Source of the DNA: Paractinoplanes bogorensis
Lineage (GTDB): Bacteria > Actinomycetota > Actinomycetes > Mycobacteriales > Micromonosporaceae
Assembly (NCBI RefSeq): GCF_018829635.1
Contig: NZ_JAHKKG010000010.1
Span: 124,001-188,000, forward strand
Length of the DNA stretch: 64,000 bases
Direction of reading: 5' to 3'
The first letter of the stretch is position 1, and every line of letters begins with the position of its first letter. The position numbers and the translations under genes are program-made. The notes under the pieces were generated by a model. That model was not told the DNA's origin. It was given only the letters and a program-made list of their open reading frames with translations, and made no database searches. Shown here one piece after another: positions 42,397-51,871 of the stretch.

Positions 42397-43307
42397 TTCT
42401 TGTCATCTCCGGTGAGGAAGCCCGAACCGAACGCGCGCACCATCGACAGCGAACTGACCACCGCGATGACCAGCAACACCACGCTGATGGTCGAGGCGTA
42501 GCCCACGCTCTGCAGCTGGAACGCCTGCTTGAAGGTGTAGGTGGGCAGCATCTCGGAGGCGTGGTTGGGCCCGCCCTCGGTGAGCACGTAGACCAGCTCG
42601 AAAGTCTTCAGCGAGCCGATGATGCCGAGCAGCAGCAGCGACAGGTGGGTCGACTTGAGCAGCGGCCAGATGATGGCGGTGACGGTCTTCCAGGTGCTCG
42701 CGCCGTCGATCTTGGCCGCCTGCAGCACGCTGTCGTCGATCAGCTGGAGGCCGGCCAGGTAGAACAGCATCGAGAAGCCGGTCCACATCCAGACGTTGAC
42801 CACGATCGCGGCGAAGATGGCGGTCTTGGGGTCGGCCAGGTAGCCCTTGGTCAGGAACTCCAGCCCGGTGGCCCGGCCGATCTTGGCGAACACGCCGTTG
42901 AACGGGTCGAGCATGCGCTGCCAGACGATGCCGACCACGACCGGCGAGAGCACGGCCGGGACGAAGAAGATGGCCCGGTAGATCGACCGGCCGCGGATCT
43001 TCTCGTTGAGCAGCAACGCCAGGAAGAAGCCGATCAGCGCCTGCGGCACGATGGTGAGCAGGATCCACCAGCCGGAGTTCTTCAGCGTGGTGACGAAGAT
43101 CGGGTCCTTCAGCAGCTCGGTGTAGTTGCCGAGCCCGACGAACTCGCCGATGTTGACGCCGTCCCAGTCGAGGGTGCTCGCCTGGACGTTGTAGATGATC
43201 GGGTAGACGACGAACAGCGCGAACAACACGAACGTCGGCAGCAGGAACAGCGTGCCGGGCAGCCAGTCGCGGCGCGGTTTCGGCCGGGTGATCGTTGCAG
43301 AGGTCAT
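42393..43307 (-). CDS. Sugar ABC transporter permease, MalF type (operon 1)
   Basis: 304 aa, ATG 43307. An N-terminal membrane segment (LPGTLFLLPTFVLFALFVVY) leads to a six-helix core with IYRAIFFVPAVLSPVVVGIV and a MLFYLAGLQLIDDSVLQAAK loop, continuing IDGASTWKTVTAIIWPLL, the EAA-loop equivalent (Q-A-A-K-I-D-G-A). It ends VLLVIAVVSSLSMVRAFG. It forms the transmembrane pore with the MalG-type partner. The gene is separated from the binding-protein gene by a strong hairpin (43323-43353), which probably lowers permease expression relative to the binding protein. Confidence 0.9.
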   Translation of the reverse strand: MTSATITRPKPRRDWLPGTLFLLPTFVLFALFVVYPIIYNVQASTLDWDGVNIGEFVGLGNYTELLKDPIFVTTLKNSGWWILLTIVPQALIGFFLALLLNEKIRGRSIYRAIFFVPAVLSPVVVGIVWQRMLDPFNGVFAKIGRATGLEFLTKGYLADPKTAIFAAIVVNVWMWTGFSMLFYLAGLQLIDDSVLQAAKIDGASTWKTVTAIIWPLLKSTHLSLLLLGIIGSLKTFELVYVLTEGGPNHASEMLPTYTFKQAFQLQSVGYASTISVVLLVIAVVSSLSMVRAFGSGFLTGDDKK

Positions 43308-43322
43308 GATCAGCTCCAGGAC

Positions 43323-43353
43323 CCGCGGGCGGGAGTTGCCCTCCCGCCCGCGG
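43323..43353 (-). terminator. Intra-operon stem-loop after the binding-protein gene
   Basis: CCGCGGGCGGGAG (43323-43335) and CTCCCGCCCGCGG (43341-43353) form a perfect 13-bp stem with a 5-base loop, without a T-run on the minus strand. Placed between binding protein and permease genes, it probably stabilises the upstream message or attenuates read-through. Confidence 0.7.
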
Positions 43354-43373
43354 ATATCAGGCGGCTCGCGCCG

Positions 43374-44708
43374 CTACTTCACCTTCTGCTGCGCGGCCTG
43401 CACCTTGTCGGCGGCGGCCTGCGGCGTGAGCTGTCCGGTGGCGACGGCCGACAGCGCGTCCCCGAGCGCGGTGTCCATCTCCGGGCTCTTCAGGTAGCGC
43501 GAGTACTTCACGTTCGGCATCCACTCGGTGGTCAACGTGTTCCAGATCTGCTTCTGCTTGTCGCTGGTGAACTTCTCCGGGTTCAGGCCGGTCACCGCGG
43601 GCAGGTCGTTGAACGTGTTGATCAGTTTCTGCGCGCCGGCGCCGGCGATGAAGTCGGTCAGCGCCTTGCAGGCCAGGTCCGGGTTCTTGGTGTTCTTGCT
43701 GATGCCCAGGGCCACGTCGATGCCGCCGACGAACTGCGACTCGGACGCGCCACCCGGGATGGTCGGGAACAGGAAGGGCTGATAACCGCTCATGCCCTCG
43801 GACAGCGGGGGCAGGCCGGTCTTGCTCGGGTCGGACTGCTGGATCCACCAGGCGCCGAGCGGGATCATCGCCGCGTTGCCGGCCTCGAACTGGTTGGCCC
43901 CGCTCGGGTAGGCGTCGAGGCCGATCGCGCCGTCCTGGGCGATCTTCTCGGTGAACAGCTTCTGCCAGTAGGTGAACGCCTCGACCAGCTTGGGGTCGGC
44001 CCACGACTTGGTGCCGGCCTCGGCCTCGTACGGCAGACCGGGCGCGACGTTGTTGGCGATCTGCAGGAAGACCACGTTGCGCAGCCAGCTGTCCTTGGCC
44101 GGCAGCATGAACGGGGCGTACTCGCCGCCCTTGAGCTGGTCCACCGTGGACTTCAGCTCGTCCCAGGTCTTGGGGATCGAGGCGCCCTTCTCCTCGAAGA
44201 TCTTGGTGTTGGCCCAGAGGTTGACCGTCTGCACGAGCAGCGGCAGCGAGTAGAAGTTCTCGTCGCCCTCGGGGTTGCCGAGGCGGGCCTGGTCGATACC
44301 GATCGGGTAGAACTTGCTCTGCCAGTCGGCGCCCCAGGTCTTGGCGGCGCAGTCCTGCAGCGGCATGAGGTTGCTGCGGTACTGCTGGGTCAGCGCGCCC
44401 GGCTGCAGGCCGATGATGTCCGGCATCGTGTTCGACGATGCGCGGGTCTGCAGGTCGACCAGGTATTCGGGGTAGTTGAAGATGGTCGAGTCGATCTTCG
44501 AACCCGGGTTCGCCGCGGTGAAGGTGTCGACCATCTGCTTGGTTGTCTGCTCGATCGGGCTCCACGAGCGGAAGGTCAGCTCGCCCGTCGTTCCGGTGCC
44601 GGCGCCGCTGTCGCTCTCGTCCTTGCTGGCGCCGCCGGCGCACCCGGCCAAAGTGATGCTGAGGGCGGTCGCCGCGGCTATCGCCATGAATGTCTTGTGC
44701 CGTTTCAC
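43374..44708 (-). CDS. Sugar ABC transporter substrate-binding lipoprotein (CUT1, operon 1)
   Basis: 444 aa from GTG 44708 with GGAAGGACC upstream; farther in-frame starts would lack the ribosome site. The signal peptide KRHKTFMAIAAATALSITLA ends in the lipobox LAGC, followed by a GASKDESDSGAGTGTTG linker. The mature part shows cluster-1 features: LTFRSWSPIEQTTKQMVDTF, TRASSNTMPDIIGL, FYSLPLLVQTVNLWANTKIF and QFEAGNAAMIPLGAWWIQQS. It captures a sugar or oligosaccharide outside the membrane for the two permeases. It is the first gene of operon 1, with a LacI-type operator 45-58 bases upstream of its start. Confidence 0.9.
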   Translation of the reverse strand: MKRHKTFMAIAAATALSITLAGCAGGASKDESDSGAGTGTTGELTFRSWSPIEQTTKQMVDTFTAANPGSKIDSTIFNYPEYLVDLQTRASSNTMPDIIGLQPGALTQQYRSNLMPLQDCAAKTWGADWQSKFYPIGIDQARLGNPEGDENFYSLPLLVQTVNLWANTKIFEEKGASIPKTWDELKSTVDQLKGGEYAPFMLPAKDSWLRNVVFLQIANNVAPGLPYEAEAGTKSWADPKLVEAFTYWQKLFTEKIAQDGAIGLDAYPSGANQFEAGNAAMIPLGAWWIQQSDPSKTGLPPLSEGMSGYQPFLFPTIPGGASESQFVGGIDVALGISKNTKNPDLACKALTDFIAGAGAQKLINTFNDLPAVTGLNPEKFTSDKQKQIWNTLTTEWMPNVKYSRYLKSPEMDTALGDALSAVATGQLTPQAAADKVQAAQQKVK

Positions 44709-44752
44709 TGAGGGTCCTTCCACGGGGGTGGAGGCCGCTGAGGCCCGGTGGA

Positions 44753-44766
44753 TGTAGACGATTACA
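44753..44766. promoter_or_regulatory. LacI-type operator 1 (upstream of binding-protein gene)
   Basis: TGTAGACGATTACA is a near-perfect palindrome with the CG centre typical of LacI/GalR operators (TGTAANCGNTTACA). It lies in the divergent intergenic region, 45 bases from the GTG of the binding-protein gene. Confidence 0.65.
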
Positions 44767-44862
44767 TGAACCTCATCACTGACACAAGAGGCTCTCACCT
44801 CGTAATTCTCGTCTCGTAGAAATGACCTGGAGACAAACCGGAAACTTCTTGCTCCCGATCTA

Positions 44863-44876
44863 TGTCATCGTTTACA
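44863..44876. promoter_or_regulatory. LacI-type operator 2 (upstream of the LacI gene)
   Basis: TGTCATCGTTTACA matches the same palindrome with central CG, 110 bases (about ten helical turns) from operator 1 and 81 bases before the TTG start of the regulator gene. Paired sites suggest auto-regulation and possibly looping. Confidence 0.6.
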
Positions 44877-44956
44877 TTGCCCTTCACGCGGGGTCACGGA
44901 CGATCCTGTGAAGCAGGTAACCTGTGGCCCCACCTCAGTTCTGTGAAAGGCCCGCC

Positions 44957-45991
44957 TTGACCACGATCCGTGATGTGGCGCGACTCGCCGAGGTCTCGAC
45001 GGCGACGGTCTCCCGGGTGTTCGCCTCCGACCCGGCGGTCCGCCCGGCGACGGCGTCACGTGTCCGCGAGGCGGCCAAGCAGCTCGGCTACGTGCCCAAC
45101 ACGCTGGCCCGCTCGCTGCGGCAGCAGACGTCGACGAGCTGGGCGCTGATCATCGCGGACATCGAGAACCCGTTCCTCACCCAGGTCACCCGCGGCGTCG
45201 AGGACGTCGCCCAGTCGGCCGGCTATTCGCTGGTGCTCTGCAACACCGATGAGCAGCCGGAAAAGGAGGCGGCCTACCTCAACAGCGCCGAGCAGTACCG
45301 GGTCTCCGGTGTGCTGATCACGCCGACCTCGGCCACCAGCCCGGTCGACCAGCTGCTCGCCCGCGGCCTCCCGGTGATCACGATGGACCGTCCACTGCGA
45401 CCCGACCTGGCCGTCGACACCGTGCTGATCGACTCTCGCCGGGCCGCCCGATCGGCCGTCGACCGCATGATCGCGCACGGCCGCCGGCAGATCGCCTGCA
45501 TCACCGGTCCCCGGCGGGTGTTCACCGCGAGTGAGCGGGTGCTGGGTTATCGCGAGTCCCTGCTCGAGGCCGGTCTGCCGATCGACGAACAGCTCATCCA
45601 CTACGCAGCGTTCAACGAGCAGGGCGGGCGGCAGGCGGCCGACGAGTTGCTGGGCCGTCCCGGTGTCGCGCCGGTCGAGGCGATCCTGGTCGCCAACAGC
45701 ATGATGGCGGTCGGCGTGCTGCAGGTGCTGCGCGAGCGCGGGCTACGCCCGAGCGTCGACGTCGAGATCGTGGTGTTCGACGACGCCCCCTGGACGGGGT
45801 TGCTCACCCCCGCCATCTCGGTCATCCACCAGCCCGCGTACGAGCTGGGCCAGGTCGCCGGCAAGCTGCTGCTCGACCGGCTGCGCACGCCGGGCCAGCC
45901 CGCCCGCACCGTGATGCTGACCGCGACCCTCCCGGCCGACGACGACAGCCCACCCCGTGACGACGCCCTGACCACGGCCCTGCTGGGTTGA
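44957..45991 (+). CDS. LacI-family transcriptional repressor of operon 1
   Basis: 344 aa from TTG 44957, chosen because GAAAGG is suitably spaced and the product then begins with the family's T-T-I-R-D-V-A. An upstream in-frame GTG (44924) would add 11 residues. HTH: TIRDVARLAEVSTATVSRVF, hinge RVREAAKQLGYVPNTLARSL, then a periplasmic-binding-like core (TSTSWALIIADIENPFLTQV, VITMDRPL, DSRRAARSAVDRMIAHGRRQ, FDDAPWTGLLTPAISVIHQP). It is divergent from operon 1 and probably binds TGTAANCGNTTACA-like sites, releasing DNA when it binds the sugar or its phosphate. Confidence 0.9.
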   Translation: MTTIRDVARLAEVSTATVSRVFASDPAVRPATASRVREAAKQLGYVPNTLARSLRQQTSTSWALIIADIENPFLTQVTRGVEDVAQSAGYSLVLCNTDEQPEKEAAYLNSAEQYRVSGVLITPTSATSPVDQLLARGLPVITMDRPLRPDLAVDTVLIDSRRAARSAVDRMIAHGRRQIACITGPRRVFTASERVLGYRESLLEAGLPIDEQLIHYAAFNEQGGRQAADELLGRPGVAPVEAILVANSMMAVGVLQVLRERGLRPSVDVEIVVFDDAPWTGLLTPAISVIHQPAYELGQVAGKLLLDRLRTPGQPARTVMLTATLPADDDSPPRDDALTTALLG

Positions 45992-45995
45992 GCTT

Positions 45996-46472
45996 CTAAA
46001 GATCGCGGAACCAGTGGACGCTGTCCAGTTTCGTGCCGTGATGCTCCACGCTGTGCCGCTCGCCCCGGGTGAAACCGACCTTCCGCGCGCCGGCCATCGA
46101 GGCCTGGTTCCCGGCGTCGACGAAGGCGTGCAGGCGGTCGATCCCGGCCTCCTTGGCCTCGGCGGCGATCTGCTCGATGGCCGCCTCGGCCACCCCGCGG
46201 CTCCGGCGATCGGGGAACAGCATGATCCCGAGCTCGTGCACCTCGGCCTCGCGGAAGTGCGAACGCCAGACGGCGATGATCCCGGCCGCCGTGCCGTCGT
46301 CGTCCACGATCACCCGGTACAGTCCGCCGGCGGCCAGCCGCTCCTGGTGGATGCGCACGGCGTCGTCGCGCGGCACCGGGCCGCCGAGGTGGTTCATGAC
46401 CCGCGGATCGGTCTCCAGGTCGATGGCCAGATCAAGATCTTCTTTCCCGTACGGGCGCAGCGTCACGCTCAT
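45996..46472 (-). CDS. GNAT-family N-acetyltransferase
   Basis: 158 aa, ATG 46472. It begins MSVTLRPYGKEDLDLAIDLE and contains AAGIIAVWRSHFREAEVHEL, LGIMLFPDRRSRGVAEAAIE (acetyl-CoA loop R-x-x-G-x-A) and AFVDAGNQASMAGARKVGFT, the usual last strand and helix of GNAT proteins. Substrate unknown; RimJ/RimL-like or small-molecule resistance enzymes have this layout. It is convergent with the LacI gene (stops 5 bases apart) and downstream of the GntR gene. Its second codon block contains TTTCCCGTACGGG (46443-46455), part of the dispersed motif family. Confidence 0.85.
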   Translation of the reverse strand: MSVTLRPYGKEDLDLAIDLETDPRVMNHLGGPVPRDDAVRIHQERLAAGGLYRVIVDDDGTAAGIIAVWRSHFREAEVHELGIMLFPDRRSRGVAEAAIEQIAAEAKEAGIDRLHAFVDAGNQASMAGARKVGFTRGERHSVEHHGTKLDSVHWFRDL

Positions 46473-46501
46473 GAAGATCTACATGCCCCGGCCGCCGGGG
46501 G

Positions 46502-47266
46502 TTATGCCGAGTCGGCGCCGCGGGTGGTGGCGTCGACGACCAGCGGCACCAGGTCGGTACGCAGCCAGGTCTCGTAGTGGTCGTACGGAACGAGCAGTTT
46601 GTCCCACGTCGTGGAGCTGATCCGCAACAACGGTGTAGCCGGGGCGATCTTCAGGTGGCCGGCGATCTCCGGAGTCGCGCCGACGGCGTGGATCACCCGC
46701 CGCGCACCCGCCGCCGCATAGCCCCCGGCCCGCAGAGCCAGGGTCAACGACGAGCTTCCATCCCGTACGCCGGTGGCCTGCGCGACGACTTCCGACACGG
46801 CCGGCGGCGTCCAGTTCGTGCTGAAGAGCGCGGGCACCCCGCCGACGCTGCGCACCCGCTCGAGCACGAAACCGACCGAGTTGCGCGGCACCCGCAGAGC
46901 CGCGGTGATCTCGTCGGACAGGCGCTGCTCGCCCGAGTGCACGACCGTGGTCGTCACGTTGGGGTCGCCGTGGCCCAGGCCGTTCTCGAGGAAGCCGTCG
47001 AGGCCCTCGATCAGCCAGCCCTTCGGCGCCTCGGACGCGGCCACGAAGTAGCCGCGGCGGGCCACCTTCTGCGCGTACCCGTTGGTCTCCAGCATGTCGA
47101 GAGCCTGGCGGACGGTGGGCCGGGACAGGGCGTAATCGCGGTGCAGTTCGCTCTCGCCGGGCAGTCGCCCGCCGGGCTCCAGCTCCCCGTCCTGGATCAT
47201 GCGCAGCAGCAGGTCGTAGAGCTGCACGTAGTAGGGCACCGGGGAAGTGCGGTCAATGCCTTCCAT
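46502..47266 (-). CDS. GntR/HutC-family transcriptional regulator of operon 2
   Basis: 254 aa, ATG 47266 with GGGGAGG upstream; an earlier in-frame start at 47311 is unlikely. N-terminal winged HTH: VPYYVQLYDLLLRMIQDGEL, GGRLPGESELHRDYALSRPT and VRQALDMLETNGYAQKVARR. The C-terminal ligand domain is of HutC/UTRA type: VPRNSVGFVLERVRSVGG, TLALRAGGYAAAGARRVIHA, PLLRISSTTWD and PYDHYETWLRTDLVPLVV. It is probably the last gene of sugar operon 2 and may bind the TGTACGTACA palindrome upstream of that operon (54123-54132), responding to a sugar phosphate. Confidence 0.88.
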   Translation of the reverse strand: MEGIDRTSPVPYYVQLYDLLLRMIQDGELEPGGRLPGESELHRDYALSRPTVRQALDMLETNGYAQKVARRGYFVAASEAPKGWLIEGLDGFLENGLGHGDPNVTTTVVHSGEQRLSDEITAALRVPRNSVGFVLERVRSVGGVPALFSTNWTPPAVSEVVAQATGVRDGSSSLTLALRAGGYAAAGARRVIHAVGATPEIAGHLKIAPATPLLRISSTTWDKLLVPYDHYETWLRTDLVPLVVDATTRGADSA

Positions 47267-47310
47267 CGCACCTCCCCTCGGGTCCGAACGAATCTTACGG
47301 ACGAGTGTCA

Positions 47311-48786
47311 TCAGAAAAGCTGGTGGGTTCGTGCTCGCGGTGCCGGCGCCGGCGCCTCGAGACCCGTGTCGTAGGACAATGCGCGCCGGGCGGCCCGGTG
47401 CTGACTCATGATCTGGTGCGCGGTCGGCGCCGCCGGCACCTCACGCACGACCGGTTGCCAGTCCGGGAAGTCACCGCGGAGCGCGCCACCGGCCTGGACC
47501 GCGGCGCCGATCGTCACGTACTCCCCCGGTTCGGGCAGCAGCAGCGGGACGTCGATGATCTCGGTCAGCACCTGCTGCACGGCCGGGCTGCGGGCCGCGC
47601 CGCCGATCAGCAGCAGCCGGTTCACCGGCACGGCGCAGGCCCGGATCGCCTCGATCATGACGACCTGGCTGGCCAGCATGCCCTCGATCACCGCGCGGGC
47701 GAAGTTGGGCCGGGTGAAGTTGGCCAGGGTGGCGCCGTGCAGCGAGGCCTTGGCGTCGGGGATGTCCGGCGTGCGCTCACCCTCGAAGTACGGCAGCAGG
47801 GTCAGCCCCTCGGCCCCCGGAGTCGCCTGCAGGGCCAGCGCCGACAGCTCGTCGTAGGTGCAGCCGAGCAGGGCGATGCCGGCGTCCAGGTCGCGGGCGG
47901 CGTTCAGAGTGGCGCCGAGCGGCAGGTGGTCGCCGGTGGCGTCGGCGTAGCTGCAGATGACGCCCGAGTAGTCGTGCACCGGTTGTGCGCTGCGGCTGTA
48001 GACCACTCCGGACGTACCGAGGGACATCACCGCGTCGCCGACCCGCAACTGCAGGGCCAGGGCGGCCGCGGCGTTGTCCCCGCTGCCCGCGGCGATCACG
48101 ATTCCGGCCGGGATGCCCGGAAGACCGGCCGCGGTGACGCCGGCCCGGTCGAGCGGGCCGAGCAGCCGGGGCAGGATCACCGTCTTGCCGAACGCGTGCT
48201 CGACCAGATCGGTGCAGTAGTCACCGGTCTCGCCCGACCAGTATCCGGTCCCGCTGGCCTCCGAGCGGTCGGTGACCAGCCGGCTGAAGTCGGCCCGGCC
48301 GGGTCCGAAGCCCAGCAGGCGCCAGGTCAGCCAGTCGTGCACCACCGCGACCGCGGCCGTACGGCGGACGCTCTCCGGATCGGTGTCGCGCAGCCAGCGC
48401 AGCTTCACCACGGTGTCGGACAGCGTGATCGGCAGTCCGGTGCGCCGCACCCACTCGCCAAACCCGAGCTCGGCGTTCAGCGCGCGGACCTGCGGGTGCG
48501 AGCCGGTGTCGTTCCACAGGGGCGAGTCACGGACCACCGCGCCGTCCGCGTCCAGGAAGACCGGGGTGTGCTGCTGCCCGGCCACCGACAGCGCGGCGAC
48601 GTCGTTCAGGCCACCGGCCCGCTCGACGGCCAGCAGCATCGCCTGCCACCAGTGCTCGGGGTCGACGATCTTGACGGCCGGGTGCGCCGCCCGTCCCGAC
48701 CGGACCAGCCGGCCGGTGTGCAGCTCGCGCACCTCGACCTTGCAGCTCTGGGTCGACGAGTCGATCCCGGCGACCAGGGTCACCAT
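47311..48786 (-). CDS. xylB: Xylulokinase-like FGGY kinase (operon 2)
   Basis: 491 aa, ATG 48786, overlapping the previous stop by 7 bases (GTG 48783 is an alternative). Motifs are VTLVAGIDSSTQSCKVEV, GQQHTPVFLDADG, GSGDNAAAALALQLRVGD, VMSLGTSGVVYSRS, LLPYFEGERTPDIPDAKASL and LLLIGGAARSPAVQQVLTEI. This is the pattern of bacterial xylulokinase XylB, with the substrate-loop QQH and the EGERTPD motif. It would phosphorylate D-xylulose or a related ketose. It is in an operon with a ribose/fructose-type ABC transporter, a class II aldolase and another FGGY kinase. The symbol is by family; the substrate is not proven. Confidence 0.85.
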   Translation of the reverse strand: MVTLVAGIDSSTQSCKVEVRELHTGRLVRSGRAAHPAVKIVDPEHWWQAMLLAVERAGGLNDVAALSVAGQQHTPVFLDADGAVVRDSPLWNDTGSHPQVRALNAELGFGEWVRRTGLPITLSDTVVKLRWLRDTDPESVRRTAAVAVVHDWLTWRLLGFGPGRADFSRLVTDRSEASGTGYWSGETGDYCTDLVEHAFGKTVILPRLLGPLDRAGVTAAGLPGIPAGIVIAAGSGDNAAAALALQLRVGDAVMSLGTSGVVYSRSAQPVHDYSGVICSYADATGDHLPLGATLNAARDLDAGIALLGCTYDELSALALQATPGAEGLTLLPYFEGERTPDIPDAKASLHGATLANFTRPNFARAVIEGMLASQVVMIEAIRACAVPVNRLLLIGGAARSPAVQQVLTEIIDVPLLLPEPGEYVTIGAAVQAGGALRGDFPDWQPVVREVPAAPTAHQIMSQHRAARRALSYDTGLEAPAPAPRARTHQLF

Positions 48787-50225
48787 GCGATGTGCCCGAG
48801 GTTGCGCATGGTCGGCCGCATCGATTCGCGCCACTCGCGAAGCTGGGCGTGCCGGCCCGCGTCGGCCGCCACCGTCGAGGGCCGGCACGATTCCCAGCTG
48901 CCGGCGTGGGCCGAGGCCAGGGCCTGGGCACCACGCGACACCACTTCGGGAAACTTCGAGACGCTCAGGTCGCGGCCCAGGAAGTCGGCCTTCAGGTGCA
49001 GCCAGAGCTTGTTCTCGCTGGCCGGGCCGATCACCTTGATGGTGGTGGCGTCGGTGCGGAACAGCTCCAGGACCTTGCTGAACTGGATGGCCAGGCCCAG
49101 GAAGCAGCCGAACACGATGTCTTCGGCCCGGACGTCGCTGCTCAGGTTGGCGATCAGCCCGCGCGCCTTGGACGACTTCTCCGGCGGCGGGCTGCCCCGG
49201 AACTGCGGCACCACGACCGGAATGGTGGCCAGGTCGATCTTGCCGGACAGATAGCGCTCGCTCAGCGCGGCCACCGTGGTCGCCAGCATCGACTCGGACA
49301 TGCCGAGCATCCGCTGCAGCGTCTCGAAGGCCGAACCGCCGGTCGGGATCGAGGCGAAGAGCGTGTAGCCCGAGCCGTCGCAGGCGAGCCCGTTGGCCAG
49401 CATCGAGCGGGCCGAGTAGTCGTCCAGGCTCGGCTCGTCGCTCAGCAGCAGCACGCCCTCGGTCGTACCGGTGGAGTTGAGCACCTCGCCCTTGCGCAGG
49501 CCGGCGCCCACTCCCCCGACCATGTGGTCGTGCCCGACCACGTGCACGCTCACCGACGGCGGCAGCTTCGTCTCGTGCGCGATCTCCTTCGAGATCTCCT
49601 GGCCCTGGTCGGCGTGCCGCAGCTCGGGGAACAGCTCGGGGCTGACGCCGGCCAGCTCGCACATCTCGTCCGACCACTCGCCGGCCCGCAGGTCGAGCGC
49701 CATGGTCCGGCTGGCCAGCGAGTATTCGGCCCACCGGCGGCCGGTGAGCCAGGCCGCCACGTACTCGGAAACGTTCAGCCAGCGCAGGTCGCCACTGTTC
49801 TCGGTGGCATTGGCGACCGCCCACGCCACCTTCGACAGCGAGTAGTTGGCGTTGGCGGGCAGCCCGGTGCTCCGGTAGATCAGCGAGCGCTGGCTGCCGT
49901 TGAGCACATTGATCAGGGCGGCACCCCGCTGGTCGTGCCAGAGGATCATGGGCGAGTGGAGCTGGAGGTCGGGTCCGACCAGGCCGCCCGACTCGCCCAC
50001 CCCGGCGATGGCGATCCGCTCGACGGTGTCCTTGTGGGCCGGATCCAGGTTCCGGATGAACCGCCCGATGATCGCCAGCAGCGCGTCCACGTCGTAGACG
50101 ACACCCCAGGAGTCGGTCACGTTGGGCGTGGGCTGCTTGTCCGACGCCAGCTGGTTGCCCTCGGCGTCGAAGAAGCCGAGCTTGACCCGGGTCGTGCCGA
50201 TGTCGATGGTGATGGTCGGCTTCAT
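48780..50225 (-). CDS. FGGY-family carbohydrate kinase, divergent (operon 2)
   Basis: 481 aa, ATG 50225 overlapping the aldolase stop. N-terminal phosphate loop TITIDIGTTRVKLGFFDAEG, a central VVGHDHMVGGVGAGLRKGEV, then LNSTGTTEGVLLLS and TIKVIGPASENKLWLHLKAD, equivalent to the adenosine motif. The sequence is less conserved than the two kinases of operon 1 and may represent a distinct FGGY subfamily acting on a sugar alcohol or ketose. It is followed by the xylulokinase-like gene, so operon 2 also has two kinases. Confidence 0.85.
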   Translation of the reverse strand: MKPTITIDIGTTRVKLGFFDAEGNQLASDKQPTPNVTDSWGVVYDVDALLAIIGRFIRNLDPAHKDTVERIAIAGVGESGGLVGPDLQLHSPMILWHDQRGAALINVLNGSQRSLIYRSTGLPANANYSLSKVAWAVANATENSGDLRWLNVSEYVAAWLTGRRWAEYSLASRTMALDLRAGEWSDEMCELAGVSPELFPELRHADQGQEISKEIAHETKLPPSVSVHVVGHDHMVGGVGAGLRKGEVLNSTGTTEGVLLLSDEPSLDDYSARSMLANGLACDGSGYTLFASIPTGGSAFETLQRMLGMSESMLATTVAALSERYLSGKIDLATIPVVVPQFRGSPPPEKSSKARGLIANLSSDVRAEDIVFGCFLGLAIQFSKVLELFRTDATTIKVIGPASENKLWLHLKADFLGRDLSVSKFPEVVSRGAQALASAHAGSWESCRPSTVAADAGRHAQLREWRESMRPTMRNLGHIAW

Positions 50226-51061
50226 GAGATCTTGGGATTGAAGGTACGGATCCGCGCCTCGACCACGTCGGTGATCGCCGTGACCGCCTGCCGCGACACC
50301 CGGATCAGCGAGTACTCGTTCGGGTTGGCCACGTACGCCTCACCGAACGTCCGGATCATGGCGTTGCGCAGGTCGCTGGCCACGTTCACCTTGACGACCC
50401 CGAACTCGTGCAGCCGGGCCAGCTGCTCGCTGGGCAGACCCGATCCGCCGTGCAGCACCAGCGGTACGGCACTGGCCTCCTGCACCTTGCGCAGCAGGTC
50501 CATGTCGACGCGGACGTTCGGCGCGTACCCGTGCACGTTGCCGACCGAGACCGCCAGCATCTCGCAGCCGGTCGCCTCGACGAAGCCGGCCACCTGGGCC
50601 GGGTCGGTCGTGAACTCCAGCTCCGGGCCGTGGTCGTCCTCTTTGCCGCCGATGCTGCCCAGCTCGACCTCGAGCGCGTACTTGGCCGGGGTGAGCCCGC
50701 GGGCCTGCTGGGAGAGCGCGACGTTCTCGTCGTACTCGTACCCGGAGGCGTCCATCATGATCGAGGTGAAGCCGGCCGCCAGGGACTCGCTCACGTCGTC
50801 CAGCGTGCGCCCGTGGTCGAGGTGCAGGGCCACCGGCACGTCGACCGAGGCGAGCCGCCGGCTGACCATGTCATAGATGTAGTCGTAACCGGACAGCACC
50901 GCGTTGGTCGGCGCGACCTGGATGAAGGTCGGGACACCGGTGTTCTCGATGGCCTGGACGATGCCCATCGTGGTCTCGATGTTGGTGGTGTTGAAGGCGC
51001 CCGCCACCAATCCCCGGGACACGCATTCGTCGATGACTTCCAGCCCACTGACCAGGCCCAT
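50222..51061 (-). CDS. Class II fructose-bisphosphate aldolase family protein (operon 2)
   Basis: 279 aa, ATG 51061. Motifs are VAGAFNTTNIETTMGIVQAI, FIQVAPTNAVLSGYDYIYD, VALHLDHGRTLDDVSESLAA, YALEVELGSIGGKEDD, HGYAPNVRVDMDLL and PLVLHGGSGLPSEQLARL. It belongs to the zinc-dependent class II family like the aldolase at 38473, but is shorter and closer to KbaY/GatY/IolJ members. It probably cleaves a ketose bisphosphate or a ketose 1-phosphate formed by the kinases. A TTTTCCCGTACGGGG motif (51077-51091) fills most of the gap between this gene and the ATPase upstream. Confidence 0.88.
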   Translation of the reverse strand: MGLVSGLEVIDECVSRGLVAGAFNTTNIETTMGIVQAIENTGVPTFIQVAPTNAVLSGYDYIYDMVSRRLASVDVPVALHLDHGRTLDDVSESLAAGFTSIMMDASGYEYDENVALSQQARGLTPAKYALEVELGSIGGKEDDHGPELEFTTDPAQVAGFVEATGCEMLAVSVGNVHGYAPNVRVDMDLLRKVQEASAVPLVLHGGSGLPSEQLARLHEFGVVKVNVASDLRNAMIRTFGEAYVANPNEYSLIRVSRQAVTAITDVVEARIRTFNPKIS

Positions 51062-51091
51062 GATGAAAAACCTTCCTTTTCCCGTACGGGG

Positions 51092-51867
<776 letters not shown>

Positions 51868-51871
<4 letters not shown>

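Noticed and set aside
42307..42501. CRISPR-like or ncRNA signals anywhere in the window
   Set aside because: No set of regularly spaced direct repeats with unique spacers and no tRNA or rRNA cloverleaf or conserved core was found on either strand. The short repeat arrays seen are minisatellites within coding or leader DNA.
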